From Artemia franciscana (taxonomy: Eukaryota; Arthropoda; Branchiopoda; Anostraca; Artemiidae), in the NCBI RefSeq assembly GCF_032884065.1, contig NC_088872.1, positions 39,437,979-39,501,978 on the forward strand: a stretch of 64,000 nucleotides of DNA, written 5' to 3'. Positions 29,878 through 42,481 of this stretch are shown one piece after another. Every line of letters begins with the position of its first letter. Within the stretch, counting starts at the first letter, position 1. The notes under the pieces were generated by a model. That model ran no database searches and was not told the origin of the DNA. It saw nothing but the letters and a program-made list of their open reading frames with translations. Made by a program: the position numbers and the translations under genes.

Positions 29878-30304
29878 TCTATATATATAAAAATAAGTTG
29901 TCTGTGTGTGGATCTGTGGATCAGGTGACGTCATGTTTGTCCGCATATGACGTCTGAATTATTTCACACTAATACAAAAGAAGAAAAAAACTAAAAAAGG
30001 TAAAAACTACAAAAAAAACTAAAAAGAAAAAAAAACTAAAAAAGCTAAAAAACTAAAAAAAACTAAAAAAAGGTAAAAATCTAATAACTAAAAAAAAACT
30101 GAAAAAAATAAAAAAAGGCAAAAACTACAAAAAAATAAAAACTAATAAAAAAACTAAAAAAGCTAAAAAACTAAAAAAACTAAAAAAAACTAAAAAAAGG
30201 TAAAAAACTAAAAAAAACTAAAAACTAAAAAAGAAAAAAACTAAAAAAAAGGAAAAAACTGAAAAATAAAAGAGAAAAAGAAAACTAAAAAAATATGAAT
30301 AAAT
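29878..30304 (+). mobile_element. Helitron 5' end plus A-rich tract
   Basis: TCTATATATATAAAAATAAG at 29878, TGACGTCA near 29927, then GTCCGCATATGACGTCTGAA and A-rich CTAAAA sequence. It is truncated where the next 5' core begins near 30305. Confidence 0.65.
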
Positions 30305-31273
30305 ATGTATAAAAATAAGTTGTTCGTGGGTTATGTCTGTCTGTCTGTCTGTCGAGTGACGTCGTGTTTGTCCGCATATGACGTCTGAATTATTTCACAC
30401 TAATACAAAAGAAGAAAAAAAACTAAAAAAGGTAAAAACTACAAAAAAAACTAAAAAGAAAAAAAACTAAAAAAAGGTAAAAAACAAAAAAAACTAAAAA
30501 CTAAAAAAGAAAAAACTAAAAAAAAGGAAAAAACTGAAAAATAAGAGAAAAAGAAAACTAAAAAAATATTAATAAATATAAAAAATATAAATATAAATAT
30601 AATATAAATTAGCAATCAACAAAGCACCGAGACACAAATGACGACCGGGACACAGGGAGTAAAAATGACGACCAGGACATAAGTAAAAAAAAAACTAAAA
30701 AAACTAAAAAAATGGTAAAAACTACAAAAAAACTAAAAACTAATAAAAAAACTAAAAAATCTAAAAATCTAAATAAACTAAAAAAGAAAAAAAAGAAAAG
30801 AAAAACTAAAAAACGAATGTATATACAGACCGGGACACCGGGATACAAATGACGACCGGGACACAGGGAATATAAATGACGACCGGGACGCAGGGACACA
30901 ACTACAATGGGGACGCCGGGGGGCACAGGGGGATATAAATGACGACCGGGACACCGGGACACAAGGAATATAAATGACGCCCGGGACACTCAAAGAGAAA
31001 TCACAGACTGGAACACCGGGACACAAATCACGACCGGGACACAGGGAATATGAATGACGACCGAGACACAGAGACACAACTACAACGGGAACGCCGGGGT
31101 CACAGGGGAGATATATAAATGACGATGAGGTATAGATCTGAATACAGATTGTTTTTCCCATGGACAAATATATGTTGCATGTTCAAGAGTCGATAAACCT
31201 GACAATCTATTTATATGCACAGACAATGGGACAGCAAAGAATGTTGTATATTCGCAAGTTTTACGTAGTTAAA

Positions 31274-31346
<73 letters not shown>

Positions 31347-31500
31347 ATATTCACAGGTGGGACATAGGGACACAACTACAATGGCGCGTAACTAATATGG
31401 CGCGTAACGACTTACGCGCGCGGGGGGGCTTGGGGGGGGGGCGCGAAGCGCCCCCACCAACTAGGTGTTGGGGTGGCGCGAAGCGCCACCCCAACAGCTA

Positions 31501-31501
<1 letters not shown>
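30305..31501 (+). mobile_element. Non-autonomous Helitron with paired-hairpin 3' end
   Basis: The 5' core is TATAAAAATAAGTTGTTCGT (leading TC lost). The stretch GTCCGCATATGACGTCTGAA repeats that of the preceding copy. Then follow A-rich tracts, minisatellite (30620-31110), helicase tail (31125-31275), (AT)n (31276-31343) and a 3' region with both hairpins. CTAG is at 31498-31501, followed by T. Confidence 0.7.
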
Positions 31502-32870
<1,369 letters not shown>

Positions 32871-33632
32871 CTAGCTGTTGGGGTGGCGCTTCGCGCCACC
32901 CCAACACCTAGTTGGTGGGGCGCTTCGCGCCCCCCAAGCCCCCCCGCGCGCGTAAGTCGTTACGCGCCATATTAGTTACGCGCCATTGTAGCTGTGTCCC
33001 TGTGTCCCACCTGTGAATAGAGAGAGATATAAATATATATTTTTAACTACGTAAAATATGCGAATATACAACATTCTTCGCTGTCCCATTGTCTGTGCAT
33101 ATAAATAGCATTTATATTCCCTGTGTCCCGGTCGTCATTTGTGTCCTGGTGTCCCAGTTTGTAATTTCTCTTTGAGTGTCCCGGTCGTCATTTATATTCC
33201 CTGTGTCCCAGTGTCCCGGTCGTCATTTGTGTCCCGGTGTCCCGGTCTGTAATTTCTATTCAAACAATCCCTATGTCTCAGTCGTCAATTATATATCCCG
33301 CCTGTGCCCCCGGCGTCCCCGTTGTAGTTGTGTCCCTGTGTCCCGGTCGTCATTTATATTCCCGGTTACATCCACGCTTTCTTTTCTTACTTTCTCTATC
33401 AGCAGCAAGTTTTTTGGCATAGACTCTTTGAGCAGCTTCCTCGGCTGTTGCCATTGTAGGTTCTTCAGTCATTTTACAATTAAACATTTTTCCGTGAACG
33501 CATGTCTTAAATACCATTAATGACGTCACCGTCATAGCAAAAATGACGACAACTAATTTCATGACGTCAGTCAACACAGAAACATGACGTCACCTGATCC
33601 ACAGACAGACAGACAACTTATTTTTATATAGA
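32871..33632 (-). mobile_element. Complete 762-bp non-autonomous Helitron
   Basis: Both termini are clear. The minus-strand 5' end begins TC at 33632 (TCTATATAAAAATAAG core, preceded by A); the 3' end has both hairpins and CTAG at 32874-32871. Inside, in order: TGACGTCA octamers near 33590, 33565 and 33525, the first roughly 40 codons of Rep (33495-33370), minisatellite, a remnant of the helicase tail (33110-33040) and the CACAGGTGGGACA 3' region. The 3' CTAG touches the 5' TC of the next minus-strand element with no base between. Confidence 0.85.
33370..33577 (-). pseudogene. Rep N-terminal scrap inside the 762-bp Helitron
   Basis: Encodes KMTEEPTMATAEEAAQRVYA and AADRESKKRKRG before running into minisatellite. 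It matches the first codons of the fragment at 28.26 kb. It shows this element arose by a deletion from within the K/R repeat to the minisatellite. Confidence 0.7.
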
Positions 33633-33656
33633 TAGATAGATATATCTATCTATCTA

Positions 33657-33777
33657 TCTATATATATAAAAATAAGTTGTCTGTCCGTGTGTCTGTCTGT
33701 GGATCAGGTGACGTCATGTTTCTGTGTCGGCTGACGTCATGAAGTTAGTTGTCGTCATTTTTGCTATGACGGTGACA
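33657..33777 (+). mobile_element. Helitron 5' end running into the gap
   Basis: TCTATATATATAAAAATAAG at 33657 faces the opposite-strand 5' end at 33632 across a GATA/TATC palindrome. TGACGTCA octamers near 33709 and 33732 follow before the run of N. Confidence 0.75.
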
Positions 33778-33877
33778 NNNNNNNNNNNNNNNNNNNNNNN
33801 NNNNNNNNNNNNNNNNNNNNNNNNNNNNNNNNNNNNNNNNNNNNNNNNNNNNNNNNNNNNNNNNNNNNNNNNNNNNN
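33778..33877. other. Assembly gap of exactly 100 N
   Basis: A run of 100 N. The round size suggests a scaffold gap of unknown true length. Element structure on either side cannot be joined across it. Confidence 0.98.
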
Positions 33878-34101
33878 AACTACCTGCTGATTTCTGTAAT
33901 TTAGTGACGTCCAAAAATGAATTGATTGAAAAAGTATTTCCGAATATTCTAAAAAATTATAAAAATAATAAATGGCTAAGTGAAAGAGCGATTCTTGCAC
34001 CCAAAAATATAGACGTCCACGAAATCAACAATATTGTTTTGACCAAGATTCGAGACCAGGCAGTCCTTTACAAGTCAGTCGACACAGTTTTGGAACCAAA
34101 T
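33878..34101 (+). pseudogene. Isolated helicase fragment next to the gap
   Basis: Encodes PADFCNLVTSKNELIEKVFP through AVLYKSVDTVLEPN, identical in frame to about 41245-41466 of the long copy. It ends at CCAAATG and passes into a 3'-terminus-like block (GGGGGCTTGGGGAGGGGGCC, CAACTAGG, GGGGTGGCGCTTC), and this block leads directly into ATGTCTAAAATTTG of the next Rep copy. It is a recombinant junction, not a gene. Confidence 0.75.
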
Positions 34102-34149
34102 GGGGGCTTGGGGAGGGGGCCAACACCAACTAGGTTTTGGGGTGGCGCT

Positions 34150-37100
34150 TCATGTCTAAAATTTGTCTAAGTTGCAAGGCCTTGAAATTCAATGGTGAAA
34201 CAATGGGAATGTGTTGCGCCTCAGGAAATGTTAAACTTCCTCTATTGGCTGCACCACCAGAGCCATTGAAGACTTTCCTTACTGGAACTGCGTCAGAATC
34301 TAAGCGTTTTTTATCACAAATCAGAAAATATAACTCATGTTTCCAAATGACTTCGTTTGGAGCCCAAATCGAAAATCCAGATCAATTAATGTCTACTTTC
34401 AAAGTAAAAGGGCAAAATTATCATAGAGCAGGGTCCCTTCTACCATTCTCAGGCGAGAATCATAGATTTTTACAATTGTACTTCATCAGTGATAGAAATT
34501 CTGAATTGAATGTGCCTTGTGAAATTTCTCCCAACGTTAAAAGGACAATCGTTTCTCAATTACAACATCTTTTCCACGAAAATAATAATTTAGTGCGTCT
34601 GTTCAAAACAACCATCGATTTGATGCCTACTGATACGCATAAAATTGTTTTTTCCGCTGACAAAACGCCTCCTGGCCAACATGTGCGTAGATACAATGCT
34701 CCAACTATCGACGAAGTGGCAATCGTTATGGTCGGTGATCAGTTTTTACCTCGAGATATTATTCTTCATAAGCGAAACGCTCAGTTGTTAAGAATTGCTG
34801 GAACTCATCGATGCTACGATGCAATACAGTATCCTATATTTTTTGGGATGGAGCCGACGGCTATCACTTTAATATTAAATTGGTTAATCCAGCCACTAAC
34901 AAAGAAATGAATAAGAAATGCAGTGCAATGCATTATTATTCCTATAGACTAATGACTCGGCAGGATGAAGAAAATTATATTTTAAAATGCCGTGAATTGT
35001 TTCACCAAGTCATCGTTGATATGTATGCTAAAATTGAATCAAAACATTGGCTATATATCCGCCTGAATCAGACCAAGCTCCGCTCTGAACAATACATTCA
35101 TTTGCGAGATGCAGTTGTAAATGACGGTAATACCACAAACGTTGGAAGATTAACAATTTTATCTTCGTCATGCTGGCAGTCCTCGTCATATGCATGAATA
35201 TGCTCAAGATGCTATTGCGTATGTTCGTCTCTATGGTCGTCCAGATTTATTTATTACATTTACATGTAATCAATCTTGGGACGAGATACAGCAGCTTTTA
35301 CTTCAAGGACAATCGGCGGTTCATAGACATGACATTACGGCCCGTGTTTGCCGGCAAAAGTTGAAATTACTGATAAACTACATAGTAAAACTTGAAGTGT
35401 TTGGGTCAGTGCGATGCTGGATGTACTCAGTGGAATGGCAAAAACGAGGTTTGCCACACGCACATATACTAATCTGGCTACATAAAAAAATTACTTCGAA
35501 CGAAATTGATGATGTGATTTCCGCTGAAATACCTGATGAAAATGTCGATAAGGGGTTACATGATATTATTGTAAAAAATATGATACATGGACCTTGCGGT
35601 GCACTGAACGAAAATTCACCATGCATGGCCAAAGGAAGGTGCACAAAGCAATATCCTCGACTTTTTGTATCCAACACAATTACTGGCAATGATGGTTACC
35701 CACAATATAGAAGAAGATCTACTGAAGATGGCGGTAAAACAGCAATAATAAAAAAGCGTAACGGTACCACCATCGAAGTAGATAACCAGTGGGTTGTTCC
35801 ATATTCCCCATTATTATCAAAAATATTTAATGCACACATAAACCTTGAATACTGTAACTCCGTAAAGGCAATCAAATACATATGTAAATACGTAAACAAA
35901 GGCAGTGACATAGCAGTTTTGCCATAGAACGATAGAGTGAAATACTCCATCGAAAACAGTTAGAGACGTCAGATATGACTTTTTATTTTACATCAGAAAT
36001 TTATAACTACACTTTAGTTATTATAGAAGATTTGTGCGTACGTATGGCAAACAAACCTCTTCAGGATTTGGGAATGCCTTCACCTAACCGTATCGCTGCT
36101 GTTTCGACATGTGTAGAATTGGATCGTGAACAAAGTTACAGTACGATTGATCTATTGTCGTATGTACAAAATAACACTTCCAAGCTAACGTCGTAACAAA
36201 AAGACATTTATGATACGATAATGCATTGTGTCGATAACAACGTTGGAGAAATTTTCTTTTTGGATGCGCCAGGAGGTACTGGTAAAACGTTTGTGATAAA
36301 ACTGATTCTGGCATCAATTTGATCAAAAAATGATATAGCGTTAGCAGTTGCGTTGTCCGGAATAACCGCAACATTGCTGCCTGGTGGAAGAACTGCTCAT
36401 TCCGCTTTGAAATTGCCTCTGAATTTGCATTCTACAGAAACTCCCACGTGCAATATTTCCAATTCATCTGGGATTGGTAAAGTATTGCAACAATGCAAAC
36501 TTATTATTTGGGATGAGTGCACAATGGCACACAAAAAATCGCTCGAGGCTCTGGATCAATGCTTGAAAGATTTGCGAGGGAAGCCGAAACCCTCTGGCAG
36601 CACGTTAATATTGCTTGCGGGAAATTTCAGGCAAACATTACCTATAATACCTAGATCAACCCCTGCAGACGAAATGAATGCTTGCCTGAAAAATTCTAAT
36701 TTATGGGCACACGCAAAAACATTAAAATTAACTACAAATATGCGTGTCCGATTGCAAAACGATGACTCTGGTCAAATATTTTCAGATCAATTGCTGGCAA
36801 TTGGAAACGGAAAGCTCCCAGTAGACTCAATTTCAGGACGAGACCAGGCAGTCCTTTACAAGTCAGTCGACACAGTTTTGGAACCAAATGAAGCGGTTAA
36901 TTATCCATCTGAATTTTTAAATTCCGTGGATCTTTCAGGGTTTCCACCACACGTGCTACAACTAAAAATAGGAGTACCAATAATACTTTTAAGAAATATC
37001 AACCCACCAAAGCTTTGCAATGGCACGCGACTTGCCGTAAAAAAAAAACAATGTAAAACCTAATAGAGGCCACAATCTTGACAGGGCCTTTTGAGGGTGA

Positions 37101-37223
37101 GGCTGTTCTTATTCCTCGCATTCCCATGATTCCAACGGATCTGCCTAAATTTAAAAGATTGCAATTCCCAATTCGATTAGCATTTGCAATCACCATTAAC
37201 AAAACTCAAGGTCAATCATTAGA
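34150..37223 (+). pseudogene. Helitron Rep/helicase copy A, decayed
   Basis: Begins at the zinc-finger region (MSKICLSCKALKFNGETMGM), so the N-terminal repeats are missing. The nuclease HUH block LPHAHILIWL (about 35450-35480) and the tyrosine region YICKYVNKGSD (about 35875-35910) are present. A 700-bp deletion then joins to LFYFTSEIYNYTLVIIEDLC (about 35975). Walker A GGTGKT (about 36275) and WDECTMAHKKSLEALDQC follow. There are stops near 36196 and 36321, frameshifts near 34850 and 35170, and a roughly 185-bp deletion near 36839. The last part stops at INKTQGQSLE, fused to the next element's 5' end. Inactive relative of the 37.4-kb gene. Confidence 0.85.
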
Positions 37224-37262
37224 ATATATAAAAATAAGTTGTCTGTCTGTGTGTCCGTCAGG

Positions 37263-37334
37263 TGACGTCATGTTTCTGTGTCGACTGACGTCATGAAGTT
37301 AGTTGTCGTCATTTTTGCTATGACGGTGACGTCA
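37263..37334 (+). promoter_or_regulatory. Three TGACGTCA octamers in the Helitron 5' leader
   Basis: Perfect palindromic octamers at 37263-37270, 37286-37293 and 37327-37334, between the 5' end and the ATG. TGACGTCA is the consensus binding site of CREB/ATF-type bZIP factors in animals. Most other 5' ends in this window keep at least one. Regulation is inferred, not shown. Confidence 0.5.
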
Positions 37335-37377
37335 TTAAAGATATTTAAGACATATATGTTCACGTAGAAATCTATTA

Positions 37378-40300
37378 ATGTTTAAGTTTAAAATGACTGA
37401 TGAACTTACAATGGCAAAAGCCGATGAAGATGCTCAAAGAGTCTATGCCAAAAAACTTGCTGCTGATAGAGAAAGTCAGAAAAGAAAGCGTGCCGAGGAA
37501 TCAAAAGAACAGCAAGGAAACAGGCTTGAGGCTGATAGAGAAAGAAAGAACAGAAAGCGTGCCAAGGAACTACCAGAGCAACGCGAAAGCAGACTTGCTG
37601 CTAAAAGAGAAAGTGAAAAAAGAAGGCGTGCCGAGGAATCACAAAAACAGCAAGAAATCAGGCTTGCTGCTGATAGAGAAAGTAAGAAAAGAAAGCGTGC
37701 CGAGGAATCACAAGAACAGCAAGAAATCAGGCTTGCTGCTGATAGAGAAAGTAAGAAAAGAAAGCGTGCCGAGGAATCAGAGCAACCTGAAAGTTATCGC
37801 CTGGCATTCAGGTACAGCCCAGTCGATGATTATAGCTTGAGTAGATGTGTTCAAATCGGGACAATGTCTAAAATTTGTCCCTATTGCAAGGCCTTGAAAT
37901 TCAATGGTGAAACAATGGGAATGTGTTGCGCCTCAGGAAAAGTTAAACTTCCTCTATTGGCTGCACCACCAGAGCCATTGAAGACTTTCCTTACTGGAAC
38001 TACGTCAGAATCTAAGCGTTTTTTGTCACAAATCAGAAAATACAACTCATGTTTCCAAATGACGTCGTTTGGAGCCCAAATCGAAAATCCAGATCAATTT
38101 ATGTCTACTTTCAAAGTAAAAGGGCAAGTTTATCATAGAGCAGGGTCACTTCTACCATTCTCAGGCGAGAATCATAAATTTTTACAATTGTACTTCATCA
38201 GTGATAGAAATTCTGAATTGAATGCACGTTGCGAAATTTCTCCCAACGTTGAAAGGACAATCGTTTCCCCATTGCAACATCTTTTCCACGAAAATAATAA
38301 TTTAGTGCGTCTGTTCAAAGCAGCCATCGATTTGATGCCTACTGATACGCATAAAATTGTTATTTCCGCTGACAAAACGCCTCCTGGCCAACATGTGCGT
38401 AGATACAATGCTCCAACTATCGACGAATTGGCAATCGTTATGTTCGGTGATCAGTTTTTACCTCGAGATATTATTCTTCATAAGCGAAACGCTCAGTTGT
38501 TAAGAATTGCTGAAACTCATCGATGCTACGATGCCCTACAATATCCTATCATTTTTTGGGATGGAGCCGACGGCTATCACTTTAATATTAAATTGATGAA
38601 TCCAGCCACTAACAAAGAAATGAATAAGAAATGCAGTGCAATGCATTATTATTCCTATAGACTAATGATTCGGCAGGATGAAGAAAATTATATTTTAAAA
38701 TGCCGTGAATTGTTTCACCAATTTGTCGTTGATATGTATGCTAAAATTGAATCGGAACGTTTGCTATATATCCGCCTGAATCAGACCAAGCTCCGCTCTG
38801 AACAATACATTCATTTGCGAGATGCAGTTATAAATGACGGTAATACCACAAACGTTGGAAGATTAATAATTTTACCTTCGTCATATGCTGGCAGTCCCCG
38901 TCATATGCATGAATATGCTCAAGATGCTATTGCGTATGTTCGTCTCTATGGTCGTCCAGATTTATTTATTACATTTACATGTAATCAATCTTGGGACGAG
39001 ATACTGCAGCTTTTACTTCAAGGACAATCGGCGGTTCATAGGCATGACATTACGGCCCGTGTCTTCCGGCTAAAGTTGAAATCACTGATAAACTACATAG
39101 TAAAACTTGAAGTGTTTGGGTCAGTGCGATGCTGGATGTACTCAGTGGAATGGCAAAAACGAGGTTTGCCACACGCACATATACTAATCTGGCTACATAA
39201 AAAAATTACTTCGAACGAAATTGATGATGTGATTTCCGCTGAAATACCTGATAAAAATGTCGATAAGGGGTTACATGATATTATTGTAAAAAATATGATA
39301 CATGGACCTTGCGGTGCACTGAACGAAAATTCACCATGCATGGCCAAAGGAAGGTGCACAAAGCAATATCCTCGACTTTTAGTATCCAACACAATTACTG
39401 GCAATGATGGTTACGCACAATATAGAAGAAGATCTACTAAAGATGGCGGTAAAACAGCAGTAATAAAGAAGCGTAACGGTACCACCATCGAAGTAGATAA
39501 CCAGTGGGTTGTTCCATATTCCCCATTATTATCAAAAACATTTAATGCACACATAAACGTTGAATACTGTAACTCCGTAAAGGCAATCAAATACATATGT
39601 AAATACGTCAACAAAGGCAGTGACATGGCAGTTTTTGGCTTGCAGACGGAAATCAAAGATTTCGACGATATCGTACAATATCAGGCTGGAAGATACATAA
39701 GCAGTAATGAAGCTGTTTGGCGAATTCTTTCATTTCCGATACATGAACGTAGTCCAGCTGTTCTTCACTTAGCGGTACATTTACAGAATAGTCCACGTGT
39801 TTATTTCTCGGAAACCAACGTGCAACAAAGAGCCCTGAATCCACCGGATACAAAATTAACAGCTTTTTTTTCGCTTTGCAAAAATGATTCTTTTGCAAAA
39901 AAACTGCTGTATACTGAAGTGCCTTCGTATTACACGTGGAATACTAAAAATAAAGTATTTGAACGTCGAAAACAGGGTATGCCAGTCGATGGCCAACCTA
40001 CCATCTTCAAAGATACCACGATAGGAAGACTCTACACCGTTCACCCCAATCAACATGAATGCTTCTTTCTACGCCTGCTTTTGTTGAATGTACCCGGTCC
40101 GACATCATTTGAGTATTTGAGAACTGTAAACGGTACTATACATGACACTTACCGTAGTGCTTGCGAAGCTCTGAATTTATTGGAGAATGACCAACACTGG
40201 GATAACTGCATCAATGACGCGTGCGAAACGTCAACCCCAAGTCAAATTCGTGCATTGTTTGGCATCATTTTAACAACTTGCTCTCCATCAGCTCCTACAG

Positions 40301-41892
40301 AGTTATGGGAAAAATATAAGTCAAAAATGTCCGAAGATATACTCCGTCGAAAACAGTTAGAGACGTCAGATATGACTTTTGATTTTACATCAGAAATTTA
40401 TAACTACACTTTAGTTATTATAGAAGATTTGTGCGTACGTATGGCAAACAAACCTCTTCAGGATTTGGGAATGCCTTCACCTAACTGTATCGCTGCTGTT
40501 TCGACATGTGTAGAATTGGATCGTGAACAAAGATAGAGTACGAGTGATCTATTGTTGTATGTACAAAATAACATTTCCAAGTTAACGTCGGAACAAAAAG
40601 ACATTTATGATACGATAATGCATTATGTCGATAACAACGTTGGAGAAATTTTCTTTTTGGATGCGCCAGGAGGTACTGGTAAAACGTTTGTGATAAAACT
40701 GATTCTGGCATCAATTCGATCAAAAAATGATATAGCGTTGGCAATTGCGTCGTCCGGAATAGCCGCAACATTGCTGCCTGGTGGAAGAACTGCTCATTCC
40801 GCTTTGAAATTGCCTCTGAATTTGCATTCTACAGAAACTCCCACGTGCAATATTTCCAAATCATCTGGGATGGGTAAAGTATTGCAGCAATGCAAACTTA
40901 TTATTTGGGATGAGTGCACAATGGCACACAAAAAATCGCTCGAGGCTCTGGATCAATGCTTGAAAGATTTGAGAGGGAAGTCGAAACCCTTTGGCAGCAC
41001 ATTAATATTGCTTGCGGGAGATTTCAGGCAAACATTACCTATAATACCTAGATCAACTCCTGCAGACGAAATGAATGCTTGCCTGAAAAATTCTAATTTA
41101 TGGGCACACGTAAAAATATTAAAATTAACTACAAATATGCGTGTCCGATTGCAAAACGATGACTCTGGTCAAACATTTTCAGATCAATTGCTGGCAATTG
41201 GAAACGGAAAGCTCCCAGTAGACTCAATTTCAGGACGTATACAACTACCTGCTGATTTCTGTAATTTAGTGACGTCCAAAAATGAATTGATTGAAAAAGT
41301 ATTTCCGAATATTCTAAAAAATTATAAAAATAATAAATGGCTAAGTGAAAGAGCGATTCTCGCACCCAAAAATATAGACGTCCACGAAATCAACAATATT
41401 GTTTTGACCAAGATTCGAGACCAGGCAGTCCTTTACAAGTCAGTCGACACAGTTTTGGAACCAAATGAAGCGGTTAATTATCCATCTGAATTTTTAAATT
41501 CCATAGATCTTTCAGGGTTTCCACCACACGTGCTACAACTAAAAATAGGCGTACCAATAATACTTTTAAGAAATATCAAACCACCAAAGCTTTGCAATGG
41601 CACGCGACTTGCCGTAAAAAAAAGAATGGAAAACCTAATAGAGGCCACAATCTTGACAGGGCCTTTTGAGGGTGAGGCTGTTCTTATTCCTCGCATTCCC
41701 ATGATTCCACCGGATCTGCCTTTTCAATTTAAAAGATTGCAATTCCCAATTCGATTAGCATTTGCAATCACCATTAACAAAGCTCAAGGTCAATCATTAG
41801 AAAAATCTGGTATAGATCTTAATACTGATTGTTTTTCCCATGGACAATTGTACGTTGCATGTTCGAGGGTCGGTAAACCTGACAATCTGTGA
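37378..41892 (+). pseudogene. Helitron Rep/helicase (RepHel), one in-frame TAG
   Basis: A 1505-codon frame interrupted only by TAG at 40534-40536 (codon 1053). Domains: K/R/E-rich repeats (codons about 20-140, AADRESKKRKRAEESQEQQE-type); zinc-finger-like CPYCKALKF...GMCCASG (from C167); HUH nuclease LPHAHILIWL with H599 and H601; two-tyrosine motif YICKYVNK (Y739, Y743); then a PIF1-like SF1 helicase with Walker A APGGTGKT, Walker B IIWDECTMAHKKS, LLAGDFRQTLPII, LTTNMRV, and [11 protein letters not shown]...[13 protein letters not shown]. Such proteins nick and copy one strand in rolling-circle transposition. The last roughly 20 codons are lost by a 24-26-bp deletion near 41890. Copy A has TAC where this copy has TAG. 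Confidence 0.9.
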
Positions 41893-41930
41893 AGAATGTT
41901 GTATATTCGCTAGTTTTACGCAGTTAATTT

Positions 41931-42049
41931 GTATTGTATCTATCTATCTATCTATCTATATAAAAACGAGTTGTGTGTATGCATGTTTGTTTGTTTTTAA
42001 AAAGAGCGTTTGCATATGACGTCATTATTAGTACATACGGCTTTGTATA
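41931..42049 (+). mobile_element. Short Helitron 5'-end fragment
   Basis: (TATC)n followed by TCTATATAAAAACGAGTTGT and GTGTATGCATGTTTGTTTGT, with GACGTCATTA near 42020. It is a diverged 5' end, cut off by the helicase-tail sequence starting at about 42050. Confidence 0.5.
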
Positions 42050-42481
42050 TGCACAGACCATGGGAAAGCCAAGAATGTTGTATATTCGCAATTTTTACGT
42101 AGTTTAACTCCTGCAGACGAAATGAATGCTTGCCTGAAAAATTCTAATTTATGGGCACACGTAAAAATATTAAAATTAACTACAAATATGCGTGTCCGAT
42201 TGCAAAACTATGACTCTGGTCAAACATTTTCAGATCAATTGCTGGCAATTGGAAACGGAAAGTTCCCAGTAGTGGGAAAGCCAAAAATGTTGTATATTCG
42301 CAATTTTTACGTAGTTTGAAACACATATATAAATCTATCTATATTCACAGGTGGGACACAGGGACACAACTACAATGGCGCGTAACTAATATGGCGCGTA
42401 ACAACTTACGCGCCTGGGGGGCTTGGGGGTGCCCCACCAACTAGGTGTTGGGGTGGCGAGAAGCGCCACCCCAACAGCTGG
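42050..42481 (+). mobile_element. Helitron 3' half with inserted helicase scrap
   Basis: A tail sequence (GGGAAAGCCAAGAATGTTGT, through TTTTTACGTAGTTT) at about 42060-42108 is repeated at about 42273-42317. Between them lies a 165-bp helicase fragment (MNACLKNSNLWAHVKILKLT, identical to about 41070-41235 of the long copy). A CACAGGTGGGACA 3' region follows, with hairpins and CAGCTGG at about 42475-42481, a CTRR variant of the usual CTAG. Confidence 0.7.

Larger units (their letters stand above)
37224..41930 (+). mobile_element. Near-autonomous Helitron carrying full-length Rep/helicase
   Basis: The 5' core TATATAAAAATAAGTTGTC starts at about 37226, fused to the helicase end of copy A without the leading TC. 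The 5' leader holds three TGACGTCA octamers. The Rep/helicase frame fills 37378-41892. After the stop, the GAAGAATGTTGTATATTCGC tail sequence follows, but the usual AT tract and hairpin end are missing; instead TCTA repeats and another 5'-end-like sequence come at 41936-41980. So the coding part is nearly complete while the 3' terminus is not. Confidence 0.75.

Noticed and set aside
38885-39898. Several 60-100 codon frames overlapping the Rep/helicase gene
   Set aside because: Shadows in other frames of a long, well-supported coding region.
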